Shown here: positions 16,531-26,935 of the stretch, one piece after another | How the letters are laid out: each line of letters begins with the position of its first letter | How positions within the stretch are numbered: position 1 is the stretch's first letter | Source: Planctomycetota bacterium | GTDB taxonomy: Bacteria; Planctomycetota; UBA11346 | NCBI GenBank assembly: GCA_013816485.1 | Contig: JACDEI010000052.1 | Span: 1-34,048 of the forward strand | Direction of reading: 5' to 3' | DNA: 34,048 bases | The notes under the pieces: model-generated | Database searches by the model: none | Told to the model about the DNA's origin: nothing | What the model saw: the letters and a program-made list of their open reading frames with translations, nothing else | Program-made: the position numbers and the translations under genes

Positions 16531-17460
16531 ATGATCCGCTTGATCACCAGTCGCCTGTTTGCCGGCCTTGCCGTGTTGTGGCTCGTCCACCTGCTGACGT
16601 TCGCTGCGCTGCGCCTGATGCCAGGTGATCCGTGGGCAGACATCGCTGGTGATCGCACGTTGCCAGCGGCGGCGGTGGAACGGCTCAAGGAACTTTATGG
16701 CCAGGGCAGCGGGCGCAGTGTGGTGGCGCAGTACCTCGACGACCTGAGCGGCAAACTCACCGGTGATTTCGGCACGAGCCTTAAGATCGCGCGTGGACAC
16801 GACGTGCTCGACCTGCTCGCCGCCGCCGCGCCGGTATCGATCTCGATCGGCTGCGGTGCGCTGCTCATCGGCGTATTCCTCGGACTGTGGGCGGGGATGC
16901 TCGCCGCGCGGCGCGCCGGTCAGGGACCGGACCAAGCGGTACGCGCCGCTGCCACCCTCGGCATCAGCACGCCGGATTTCATCGTCGCCCCGGTGCTGCT
17001 GGTGATCTTCAGCCTGTGGCTCGGCTGGCTGCCGGCCGGCGGTGCGGACAAACCCAGCGCCTTGTTGTTGCCGGTGCTGACCCTCGCCCTGCCGCTGGCG
17101 GCACAGATCGCGCGCCTGACGCGCGCCAGCTTGGTTGATGAACTGAAGGCCGACTTCGTGCGCACCGCCCGCGCCAAGGGCGCTGCCGAGAGCAGCATCG
17201 TGCTCGAACACGCCCTCCGCCCGGCCTTCGGCCCGGTGCTGGCCTACATGGCCACTGCCGCCGCCGGCGTGCTCACCGGTTCGATGGTGGTGGAGAGCCT
17301 GTTCGCCATCCCTGGCCTGGGCTACTTCTTCGTCGCCGGCGCGCTGCAGCAGGACTGGACCGTCATCAGTGGCGCAGCGTTGTTCTACGCCGCGCTGCTG
17401 GTGGTCTTCAACCTGTTGGCGGATCTGGGGCTGTTGTGGTGTGATCCGAGGACGAGGTGA
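16531..17460 (+). CDS. DppB-like ABC transporter permease, orphan
   Basis: A 309-residue inner-membrane protein of the binding-protein-dependent transport family, closest in layout to DppB/OppB peptide permeases. The N-terminus, RLFAGLAVLWLVHLLTFAALRL, ends in the typical MPGDPW. About six transmembrane segments follow, and the EAA loop that contacts the ATPase is at DFVRTARAKGAAESSIVLEHAL. The usual partners (DppC permease, ATPases and binding protein) are not next to it or elsewhere in the window, which is unusual because these are normally adjacent. The substrate is therefore unassigned. Confidence 0.85.
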   Translation: MIRLITSRLFAGLAVLWLVHLLTFAALRLMPGDPWADIAGDRTLPAAAVERLKELYGQGSGRSVVAQYLDDLSGKLTGDFGTSLKIARGHDVLDLLAAAAPVSISIGCGALLIGVFLGLWAGMLAARRAGQGPDQAVRAAATLGISTPDFIVAPVLLVIFSLWLGWLPAGGADKPSALLLPVLTLALPLAAQIARLTRASLVDELKADFVRTARAKGAAESSIVLEHALRPAFGPVLAYMATAAAGVLTGSMVVESLFAIPGLGYFFVAGALQQDWTVISGAALFYAALLVVFNLLADLGLLWCDPRTR

Positions 17461-17469
17461 ATTGCCACG

Positions 17470-17600
17470 GTCCGGAAGTCCGGAGTCCGGGGTCCGGCGT
17501 CGCAGGGGAATCACGATCCTTTAGATTGCTGGTGGTGTGCGATGCGTGTAGCAGACGTCTCGTAGGCGAGACTCCGGACCCCGGACTCCAGACTCCGGAC
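17470..17600. repeat. Heptamer inverted repeat, copy E, intergenic
   Basis: The left arm at 17470-17498 is GTCCGGA (plus one extra A), GTCCGGA, GTCCGGG, GTCCGGC. The right arm at 17573-17600 is TCCGGAC, CCCGGAC, TCCAGAC, TCCGGAC. The 74-base interior contains a perfect hairpin, GTCTCG-TAGG-CGAGAC, at 17557-17572, abutting the right arm. The copy lies directly after the permease stop and before the SUKH-like gene, so it may end transcription of the permease. Confidence 0.88.
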
Positions 17601-17631
17601 CCTACCTTGAATCCCCCATTCCCCACCAACG

Positions 17632-18144
17632 ATGAAATCCATGTCCACTCAACCGTCCTCCGTCCGCCTGTACGACGATCTGCGTCCCTACGTGGTCGAC
17701 CTTGCTCCGTCCGACAAGGGCACGTGGTTCCGCAAGCTGGAGCACCGCGCGATCCTCGAAGCGGAGGCGCGGCTGGGCTACACCTTCCCGCGCGAGGTGC
17801 GGGCGTTCTATGAGGAGATCGGCTTCGGCGTGCTGCGCCGTGGCGTCAATGAACCGAAGGACGATCAGTGGCGTTCGGTGGCCAACCGCATCCTTCATCC
17901 CATGACCGTCGCTGCGCTGGTACAGGGCGAGGCCGAGATCAATCCGGATCCGCCGCTGCGCACGAATGAATGGCCGGTGTTCGAAGCGCGTGAACACGAC
18001 TACTTCGTGGTCGATCCGTTTTCTGGCGAACCGAACACGGTCTACACCCGTTACCAGATCGACCGCGTCGCTGGCGGCTTCCGCGAAATGATCCTGCGGT
18101 TGCTCAACGACGACGTGACGTTCTACCTGCGTCGGCGGTGGTGA
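17632..18144 (+). CDS. SUKH (SMI1/KNR4)-like protein
   Basis: A 170-residue soluble protein. The segment AILEAEARLGYTFPREVRAFYEEIGFGVL matches the SMI1/KNR4 (SUKH) signature, in which a helix is followed by LP/FP and a short loop before a Gly-rich turn. SUKH proteins often act as immunity proteins against secreted toxins but also occur alone. Start codons at 17632 and 17641 are both possible and neither has a clear Shine-Dalgarno site. The next gene encodes a DUF6714-like protein. No toxin gene is visible nearby. Confidence 0.7.
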   Translation: MKSMSTQPSSVRLYDDLRPYVVDLAPSDKGTWFRKLEHRAILEAEARLGYTFPREVRAFYEEIGFGVLRRGVNEPKDDQWRSVANRILHPMTVAALVQGEAEINPDPPLRTNEWPVFEAREHDYFVVDPFSGEPNTVYTRYQIDRVAGGFREMILRLLNDDVTFYLRRRW

Positions 18145-18193
18145 GATCGCTCGCGGTCTGCTCGTCCAAGTGGACAGTGTGACGGATGTGTCC

Positions 18194-18646
18194 ATGACCA
18201 AAGATGAACTTTGCCAAGCCATCCGTAGGGCGTTCGCGGGTGTAGAACTGGGGGATGGTATCGGACTGTGGGAGGCACAGGCGATTGATGACTATGACGA
18301 CGCGACGACGCGCCAGGAAAAGCGCCGCAGCGATGAGCGGCATGACTGGTCCAGGATCACGCCGGAGGCATTGAACTATGCTGAAAGCAGCCTCAGTTTT
18401 TTTGATGCAGCGGGCATGCGTTTCCACCTCCCGGCGTTTCTGATCGCAGAGCTCAACGGGACCACGAACACGGGTCCGATCTTTCATCTGACCCAGGTAA
18501 GGGACCCAACTCGTTTCTCCACCTTGAGTGGAGAACAACGGTGCGTCGTCAGGGAGTTCATGCAATGGTGCCTGGAGCAACCCGAGTACGAATATGAGCG
18601 GTCAACCATCATTGCTGCGCTCAATGATCATTGGACACCGGTATAA
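18194..18646 (+). CDS. DUF6714-like small protein
   Basis: A 150-residue soluble protein. [11 protein letters not shown], the WSRITPEAL segment and [20 protein letters not shown] resemble the DUF6714 family as I recall it. Its biochemical function is unknown. The start is placed at the ATG at 18194; a GTG at 18170 in the same frame is possible. It lies 49 bases after the SUKH-like gene and may share its transcript. Its end lies 41 bases before the gluQ start. Confidence 0.65.
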   Translation: MTKDELCQAIRRAFAGVELGDGIGLWEAQAIDDYDDATTRQEKRRSDERHDWSRITPEALNYAESSLSFFDAAGMRFHLPAFLIAELNGTTNTGPIFHLTQVRDPTRFSTLSGEQRCVVREFMQWCLEQPEYEYERSTIIAALNDHWTPV

Positions 18647-18687
18647 ATCATGATGGCAGTGCACTTCACCCACACGGGCGTGCGGCG

Positions 18688-19620
18688 ATGACGGATCACG
18701 ACGTCGGCCGGTTCGCGCCGTCGACCACCGGGCCGGCGCATCCCGGCACGTTGCTCGCAGCGCTGCTCTGCTGGTTGGATGCGCGTTCGCGTGGTGCGCG
18801 GGTGGTGCTGCGCCTGGAAGACCTCGACCCCGAGCGTTGCCGTCCCGCGTTTGCCCAGGCGATGATCGATGATCTCGCTTGGCTCGGCCTGGAATGGGAT
18901 GTGGTCGAGCACCAGAGCGCCAATCACGAGCGCCATGTGGCTGCGCTCGATCGTTTGGCCGCCTTGGGCCTGCTCTATCCCAGCACCATCGGTCGTCGCG
19001 ACATCGAGGCCGGTGGTCGCCGCGCGCCGGATGGTGGGTGGGCCTATGACAATCGTGAACGCGGCACAGCGTTGCCGGCGGGTGGTTGGCGTGCCGTTTC
19101 CGCGCCGCTGCGCGTGCGTCTGCCGGATGGCGTGGTGACGCCGGTGGATGTCGGTGGCCTTGAGTTGGCGCAGGATCCGGTGGTGGCGTTCGGTGATCCG
19201 GTGGTGCGCCGGCGTGATGGCGCCATCGCCTATCATCTGGCCAGCGTGGTCGATGACGACGCGAGCGACGTCACCCACGTGGTGCGCGGACGTGACCTGG
19301 CCACCAGCAGTGCGACGCAGGTGGCGCTGCGGCAGGTGCTCGGCCTGCCGGTGCCGACCTATCGCCATCACTTGCTGCTGCTCGAACGTCATGAGCGCAA
19401 GCTCGCCAAGTTCCACGGCGCGGTCGGCGCGCCGGCGTTGCGACAGCACTACAGCGCGCAGGAACTGTGCGGTTGGCTGGCATGGGTGGCGGGACTCGCC
19501 CCGGCGGCGGAATCCTGTTCGCCCACGGATCTGCTGCGTGGTTTCACCTGGGAACGCGTACGCCGCGACGACGTGCTGGTGCACTGGACCGGCGAGCGGT
19601 TGGAGGTGCCCAATGGTTGA
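18688..19620 (+). CDS. gluQ: Glutamyl-Q tRNA(Asp) synthetase lacking the zinc cysteines
   Basis: A 310-residue protein, normal length for GluQ-RS, a GluRS-like catalytic core without the anticodon domain. It attaches glutamate to queuosine in tRNA(Asp). The N-terminus [20 protein letters not shown] is the HIGH-type motif and ERKLAKFHG is the KMSKS-type motif, with Ala replacing the usual Ser. The zinc-binding CxC seen in the E. coli enzyme is replaced by STI ([14 protein letters not shown]), and the later Tyr/Cys pair is also absent, so this member probably does not bind zinc. The ATG at 18688 is chosen by homology; an upstream extension is weakly supported. The stop overlaps the next gene. 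Confidence 0.88.
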   Translation: MTDHDVGRFAPSTTGPAHPGTLLAALLCWLDARSRGARVVLRLEDLDPERCRPAFAQAMIDDLAWLGLEWDVVEHQSANHERHVAALDRLAALGLLYPSTIGRRDIEAGGRRAPDGGWAYDNRERGTALPAGGWRAVSAPLRVRLPDGVVTPVDVGGLELAQDPVVAFGDPVVRRRDGAIAYHLASVVDDDASDVTHVVRGRDLATSSATQVALRQVLGLPVPTYRHHLLLLERHERKLAKFHGAVGAPALRQHYSAQELCGWLAWVAGLAPAAESCSPTDLLRGFTWERVRRDDVLVHWTGERLEVPNG

Positions 19621-20461
19621 CGGTTGGCATTGGTTGACGCCGCCTGCGCCAGCGGCCATCGCGTTGCTGCGTGCGCCTGCCCACGCCGCGCTCAGCGACC
19701 GCTCGTTGCCAGAGCCCGGTCGCGCGCGCTTTGCGCATCTGTGTGCCGTCGATGGTTCGATCGTCGATGAAGTGGTGATCACTCGTCTGGCTGACGCCGA
19801 GATCGAGATCGCCTGTCATGGCGGCCCCGGCATCCGCGCGGCGATCGAGCAGGCGCTGCGCGGCCACGGTCTGCTACCGATGCCCGCCGCAGTTGGCACT
19901 GATCGCTGGTCGCAGCTCGCCCGCGCCGCCCATCCGGCGGCGGTGCAGTGGTTGCTCGCACATGACGAGTCGCCGCCATTTCCCGCGCTTTTTCCCACGG
20001 ACATGCTCTACCGCGTTCCGGTGGTACTGATCACCGGTCCGGCCAATGCGGGAAAAAGCACGCTCCTGAATGCCTGGTGTGGTCATCAACGCGCGCTGGT
20101 GAGCGACATCGCGGGAACCACGCGCGATCTCATTGCCGCACAGACGTTGGTGTATGGCTGGCGTCTGCGCCTGCTCGACTCCGCCGGCCTGCGTGCGGGT
20201 GGTGACGACCTCGAACGCGCTGGTCAGGCATTGGTGGCACACGCGCGGCGCAGTGCCGACCTGGTGCTCTACCTGCGACCACCAGGAGATGCGGGCGGTG
20301 AAACGGGCGACCTCATCGTGCAGGGCAAGGCGGATCTTGCCGACCGTGAGGGTCTGCGCTGGTCGGTGCATGGGGTGGCCGGTGAGGATGCTGCCAGCTT
20401 GCTCGATCACCTCGGGAGCATGGTGCTCGAACGACTCCACCTGCCGATTACCTCATCGTAA
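19613..20461 (+). CDS. Shortened MnmE (TrmE)-like GTPase
   Basis: A 282-residue protein, against about 450 for MnmE. Residues 1-90 resemble the TrmE N-terminal folate domain ([23 protein letters not shown]). The G domain follows almost directly: G1 GPANAGKS (142-149), IAGTTRD (166-172), DSAGLR (189-194). G4 is degenerate (QGKAD, 237-241, instead of NKxD). The long helical domain is nearly absent and there is no C-terminal C-x-G-K motif, so canonical wobble-uridine modification is unlikely. The ATG overlaps the gluQ stop by eight bases and has GGAGGTG in the gluQ coding end, so the pair is translationally coupled. Confidence 0.8.
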   Translation: MVDGWHWLTPPAPAAIALLRAPAHAALSDRSLPEPGRARFAHLCAVDGSIVDEVVITRLADAEIEIACHGGPGIRAAIEQALRGHGLLPMPAAVGTDRWSQLARAAHPAAVQWLLAHDESPPFPALFPTDMLYRVPVVLITGPANAGKSTLLNAWCGHQRALVSDIAGTTRDLIAAQTLVYGWRLRLLDSAGLRAGGDDLERAGQALVAHARRSADLVLYLRPPGDAGGETGDLIVQGKADLADREGLRWSVHGVAGEDAASLLDHLGSMVLERLHLPITSS

Positions 20462-20475
20462 ACAGATTCCCCTGG

Positions 20476-20640
20476 GAGAGGGCAGTCAATGGCGTTTAGC
20501 TAACAGCCAGAGGGATAAAACACAGAGCACCAGAGGACCAGAGAGAGCAAAAGCACCGAGATTTCCCCTCGGGTTCTCTGGTCCTCTGTATTCTATCCGG
20601 CTTTCTGAAGCCTTAGCTAAACGCCATTGAGAGGGCAGTC
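20476..20640. mobile_element. MITE-like inverted-repeat element with a 12-bp target-site duplication
   Basis: Terminal inverted repeats AATGGCGTTTAGCTAA (from 20488) and its exact complement (to 20628) bound a 141-base element. A second pair of internal arms (AGAGGACCAGAGA at 20532-20544 and TCTCTGGTCCTCT at 20575-20587) forms a nested stem. GAGAGGGCAGTC occurs immediately outside both ends (20476-20487 and 20629-20640), a perfect 12-bp direct repeat consistent with a target-site duplication. No transposase is encoded, so movement would need an enzyme from elsewhere. The remaining gap (20641-20767) holds only the SNF2 gene leader. Confidence 0.8.
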
Positions 20641-20767
20641 CCAGCTCGCACTAGCGTGAAGACCATTCGCCAAATACTCCCGCCCAAGGTCGAGCAACGG
20701 ATCCAGACTCCCTGTGCCTTCCGCGTTCAGAACAGCCACCGGAGCACGTTCATGCAGGACCCGACCG

Positions 20768-23479
<2,712 letters not shown>

Positions 23480-23482
23480 ACC

Positions 23483-24352
23483 ATGTTCTATGATTATCCG
23501 CCCTACGTCCCGGTTGCTGAGCGGCGAAAGAAGGCTGCCGCCGAGATGGCCAAGCTGGCCAAAAAAGGCCATCCGGTTTCACCGGTCGTGATCACCGGTC
23601 GCGCCATCGCCACCACCGTGTGGGGCCAAGCCTGGTGCACGCAAATGGAAGCCTACAGCGACTACGCCAGCCGTCTGCCGCGTGGACGGACCTACGCCCG
23701 CAACGGATCGGTGGTCGATCTACAGATCACCCCTGGGAAGATCGACGCGCACGTCAGCGGGTCGATGATGTACCGCGTCGCCATCACGGTGGCGCCGTTG
23801 GCGAAACCAGCGTGGCAGAAACTCTGCGGCGAGTGCGCCGGGGGCATCGACTCGCTGATCGAACTCCTGCAAGGTCGTTTTGCCGCCGGCGTCATGGAGC
23901 GCTTGTGCCGGCAGGACAACGGGCTCTTTCCCACGTCCAAGCAGATCAAATTGCGTTGTAGCTGTCCGGACGGTGCCTATCTGTGCAAACACCTCGCGGC
24001 CGTGTTGTATGGCATTGGTGCCCGGCTGGATCATCAACCAGAACTGCTGTTTACCCTGCGCCAAGTCGTCGCCACCGACCTGCTGGCGAAAGCCCGAACC
24101 GGCTTGGCCACCGCAGAGAAGACTCCAGCCAGCGAGCGGACCTTGGCCGCGGATGACGTGGGCGCACTCTTCGGTTTGGAGATGGACCAGCGTGTTCCCC
24201 CGCCAGCCGAAGCGCCCGATCGTGCTAAGAAGCCGGGCAAAGCGCGGGCAAAAACCGCAACACCAAGCCGCGTCACGCCACCGGCTAACACCCGCAGCAC
24301 GGCAACAACGGCGGCCAAGAAGGCAGTGAAGAAGTCGATCAAACGCCGGTGA
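23483..24352 (+). CDS. SWIM zinc-finger protein with a basic histone H1-like tail
   Basis: A 289-residue protein. The SWIM zinc finger is at residues 159-170 (CSCPDGAYLCKH, ligands C159, C161, C168, H170). Its N-terminal region (MFYDYPPYVPVAERR and WGQAWC) is typical of SWIM proteins encoded beside SNF2 helicases. The last 60 or so residues are a Lys/Ala/Pro/Thr-rich tail resembling histone H1, which should bind nucleic acid non-specifically. The gene begins three bases after the SNF2 stop, so the two proteins are probably made together and act together on DNA. Confidence 0.92.
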   Translation: MFYDYPPYVPVAERRKKAAAEMAKLAKKGHPVSPVVITGRAIATTVWGQAWCTQMEAYSDYASRLPRGRTYARNGSVVDLQITPGKIDAHVSGSMMYRVAITVAPLAKPAWQKLCGECAGGIDSLIELLQGRFAAGVMERLCRQDNGLFPTSKQIKLRCSCPDGAYLCKHLAAVLYGIGARLDHQPELLFTLRQVVATDLLAKARTGLATAEKTPASERTLAADDVGALFGLEMDQRVPPPAEAPDRAKKPGKARAKTATPSRVTPPANTRSTATTAAKKAVKKSIKRR

Positions 24353-24419
24353 CTAGCCGGTATCGGCAGTAAACGAGGTTGTTTTCCGTTGGGTGAGTTT
24401 TCGCCGTGAGCAGTTACGA

Positions 24420-25535
24420 TCATTCACTCAAATACAAAAACATCTCCGCTGCATGCCAAGTATGCGGCGCGCACAGGCGCGCGCTGACGTAGTTCGCTCC
24501 GACCAGACTCATGCCGCGGTAGTCCGCCTGGGAGGCGTCCGCCTCCCAGCTCAGGGGAAAGGCCACGGCAGGCAGGGTTGGTTTCTTGCCGTAGAAATGA
24601 TCGCTGGCCCAGCCCAGGTAGGGATACGCTTGTCGGCCCTGGCTGACGAAGCCCGCCGTTCCGACATGGTGGTCGCGGTAGTCCATCCAGAACAGTGGCG
24701 AATAGCTGTCCTCGACCAGCGGGATCTTCCAGGCATCCGGCAAACCCAGGGCGCGCAGGCCGAACTTCATCCACTTGGTCTGATAGACCGGATGCGGAGC
24801 GAAATCGCTGTTGCCGGTCAGATGATCGCCGGCGCGGAATGATTCAGCTTCTTTCAGCACGGCTGCCACCAACGGATGTTTGGCATCGGCAACCAAGGAC
24901 ACCAGATAGAGCGCCTGTCCCAGGTTGTCCGGCTCACGTTGCCCGGCGTTGTTGCGGTCGAAGGGTTCGCGCAGTCCCAGGATCCACTCCTTGATCAGGT
25001 CGACATTGCCGGTGCGTGCCAGCACCATCGCCATCATCGCGGCGTCGCGGTACCATGGCGTGCGGTAGACCATGAAGTTGGGGAGCGGTTTGCCGTCGAC
25101 GACGTTGAGCAGGATCTCGTGGTGTAGGATGCGCAGCAGCGCGGCGGTGGTCGCATCACGTTTTCCGTCGATAAAATCCGGCAGCGTCACCGGTGCCGCG
25201 CTCACACTCGCACGGCGGCCGTTTTCCTCCAACCACACGCCCTCGGCATCCTCGCTGATTACCACCGGTTGGTTGGAGGTGGTCAGCGTCAAGGTCACGG
25301 TCAACTCCGCCGGCCGAATGGCGGCGCTGGCCACCGACCAGCGCTTGAGCACCTCGCCCGTGCGCGCGTCGAGCAATTCACCACCGCGGTACATCAACTT
25401 CTGCCTGGGGCCGCAGCCGAAGAGGAAGAATGCCGGCTCGCCGGGAATCATCGAGGTCGTCGCGGAATCGGCGGCGAACTGCGGACACGGCAGCGTCGTC
25501 AGGATCAGGGCAAGGAAGAGCAGGGTTCTGGCCAC
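24420..25535 (-). CDS. Secreted protein of unknown function, possibly an alpha/alpha-barrel glycosidase
   Basis: A 371-residue protein. The frame is open upstream to 25625, but a GTG at 25535 with AAAGGA just before it gives a clean signal peptide (VARTLLFLALILTTLPCPQFAA). The C-terminal half is helix-rich and has TPWYRDAAMMAMVLARTGNVD and repeated aromatic-acidic segments like those of six-hairpin sugar-processing enzymes, but no catalytic signature is certain. It is convergent with the SWIM gene. The XylR-like regulator lies upstream on the same strand, which is compatible with carbohydrate use. The enzyme class is not established. Confidence 0.7.
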   Translation of the reverse strand: MARTLLFLALILTTLPCPQFAADSATTSMIPGEPAFFLFGCGPRQKLMYRGGELLDARTGEVLKRWSVASAAIRPAELTVTLTLTTSNQPVVISEDAEGVWLEENGRRASVSAAPVTLPDFIDGKRDATTAALLRILHHEILLNVVDGKPLPNFMVYRTPWYRDAAMMAMVLARTGNVDLIKEWILGLREPFDRNNAGQREPDNLGQALYLVSLVADAKHPLVAAVLKEAESFRAGDHLTGNSDFAPHPVYQTKWMKFGLRALGLPDAWKIPLVEDSYSPLFWMDYRDHHVGTAGFVSQGRQAYPYLGWASDHFYGKKPTLPAVAFPLSWEADASQADYRGMSLVGANYVSARLCAPHTWHAAEMFLYLSE

Positions 25536-25687
25536 GGGAGGTCCTTTGCTGGCGGCAGTCCTGCCGACCAGCGCGCATCCTAGCGCGCGACGCAGCTGCG
25601 CGGCAACCCCGCTTTGCGGATTCATTTTCTCGTTTTGCGCAGAGGGAGTTCTGGCTTACAGGGTGCCCAGGCAGCATGGCCTCGGCG

Positions 25688-26776
25688 TCACGTGCCGCGA
25701 CGGAATTTCAGCGGCGTGGTACTTTCCACCTGTCCGAACACCGTGGCGAAACGTTTGGCGTCGCTGAAACCGCTGGCCTCGGCGATGCGCGGCATCGGCC
25801 AGTCGGTGGTCAGCAGCAGGTGTTTGGCGCGCTCCAGGTGCACGCGTTGGATTTCGTCGAGCAGGCTGCGACCAAGGCGGGCGCGGAAACGTGTTTCGAG
25901 GGTTCGTCGGGCGATGGGGACTGCGCGCAGGATATCGCCGACACGGATCGGTTCATGCGCATGCTCGGTGATGAAGCGCAGCGCGGCGGCGACCTCGGGT
26001 TCCTCCACCGCGATGAGGTCGCTCGATTGACGGGTGATGACGCCGAGCGGCGGCAGAAAACGTGAGGCCGGTTTCCGGCCAGCGAGCAACTCATCGAGCA
26101 TCGCTCCGGCAGTCTGCCCGATGCGTTCGGCGGCAACCGCGACGCTTGATAGCGGTGGCCACGCCAGCAGGCAGACGCTCTCGGTGTTGTCGGCGCCGAT
26201 AAGCGCCAAGTCCTCCGGCAGGCACCGGCCAAGCACGCGGCAACGGTCAGCGAGCTGTGCGGCGACGTGATCGTTGAAGGCGAACACCGCCGTCCCGCGT
26301 GGCAGCGCGCGCAACCATGAGTCGTACTCTGGCCCGGTGTGCCAAGCGCAGGCATGCCCGGCGGCAGCGAGGGTGTCGCGGAAGCCGGCACCCCGGCGTT
26401 CGACCGCAGGGTTGCGATGCAGCGCCAAGTAGGCGAATGAGCGGAAGCCGCGGCCGAGGAAATGCCGTGCCGCCATCGTGCCGATCGCGCGGTCATCGTT
26501 GCCCGCCTGCACCAGCCGTGGGGCGAACTCGCGCACGCCCAGGTTCACCAGCGGAAAGCGCAGCCGTTTCACCGCCGTCGCGGTGGTTTCATCGACCAAG
26601 CTGCAGATGCCTGCGTGCGGCTTGAACGCGCGCACCTCGGCGGCATCGGGCTGGTTGAACAAGCGGAACAACCACGGCTTGCCCGGACGCGCGTAGGTCG
26701 CGAGCCCGCGCACCACGCCCTCGGTGTACCCCGGCATCAGGCGGAAGAGCAACGCGATGCGGATGAGGTCGGACAT
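25688..26776 (-). CDS. XylR-type regulator: LacI-like sensor plus AraC helix-turn-helix
   Basis: A 362-residue cytoplasmic regulator. Residues 5-255 form a periplasmic-binding-protein-like sugar sensor (FAFNDHVAAQLADRCRVLG and LALIGADNTESV are typical). Residues about 262-362 are an AraC-type DNA-binding domain with two helix-turn-helix units (VGDILRAVPIARRTLETRF and MPRIAEASGFSDAKRF). It resembles E. coli XylR in architecture and probably controls a carbohydrate operon. Its target may be the neighbouring secreted genes. The ATG at 26776 lacks an obvious Shine-Dalgarno site. Upstream is a long inverted repeat, then the DUF1501 gene. Confidence 0.92.
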   Translation of the reverse strand: MSDLIRIALLFRLMPGYTEGVVRGLATYARPGKPWLFRLFNQPDAAEVRAFKPHAGICSLVDETTATAVKRLRFPLVNLGVREFAPRLVQAGNDDRAIGTMAARHFLGRGFRSFAYLALHRNPAVERRGAGFRDTLAAAGHACAWHTGPEYDSWLRALPRGTAVFAFNDHVAAQLADRCRVLGRCLPEDLALIGADNTESVCLLAWPPLSSVAVAAERIGQTAGAMLDELLAGRKPASRFLPPLGVITRQSSDLIAVEEPEVAAALRFITEHAHEPIRVGDILRAVPIARRTLETRFRARLGRSLLDEIQRVHLERAKHLLLTTDWPMPRIAEASGFSDAKRFATVFGQVESTTPLKFRRGT

Positions 26777-26815
26777 CGCGCGTGGTCATCCAACGTCGTT
26801 GAGCAGGAAGCAATG

Positions 26816-26934
26816 GCTGTCCCCTGGGAGCGCCGGCTGCTAGCCGGCAGAGTGGGAGCACCTGAGACGTCCGTGATGACGGTGAAGAAGGATTGACCCT
26901 GGCCGGCTGGCAGCCGGCGCTCCCAGGGGACAGC
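26816..26934. repeat. Long inverted repeat with 33-base arms (GCCGGCTGGCAGCCGGC type)
   Basis: Arms at 26816-26848 and 26902-26934 match in 32 of 33 bases. Each arm contains its own internal palindrome, and together they begin and end with GCTGTCCCC/GGGGACAGC. The right arm stops one base before the DUF1501 stop codon (26936-26938), so the hairpin may act as its terminator. I recognise this type from spurious 'AGWQPA/AGCQPA' translations in PVC genomes. The right window edge (34034-34048) begins another copy. Confidence 0.85.
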
Positions 26935-26935
26935 A

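Noticed and set aside
19148..19612. Upstream extension of the MnmE-like frame through the gluQ gene
   Set aside because: It overlaps gluQ in another frame and has Arg/Cys/Trp-rich noise translation; the ATG at 19613 with GGAGGTG fits the family start.
25430..26065. Plus-strand open frames opposite the XylR-like regulator and secreted protein
   Set aside because: They are antisense shadows of well-supported minus-strand genes in GC-rich DNA.
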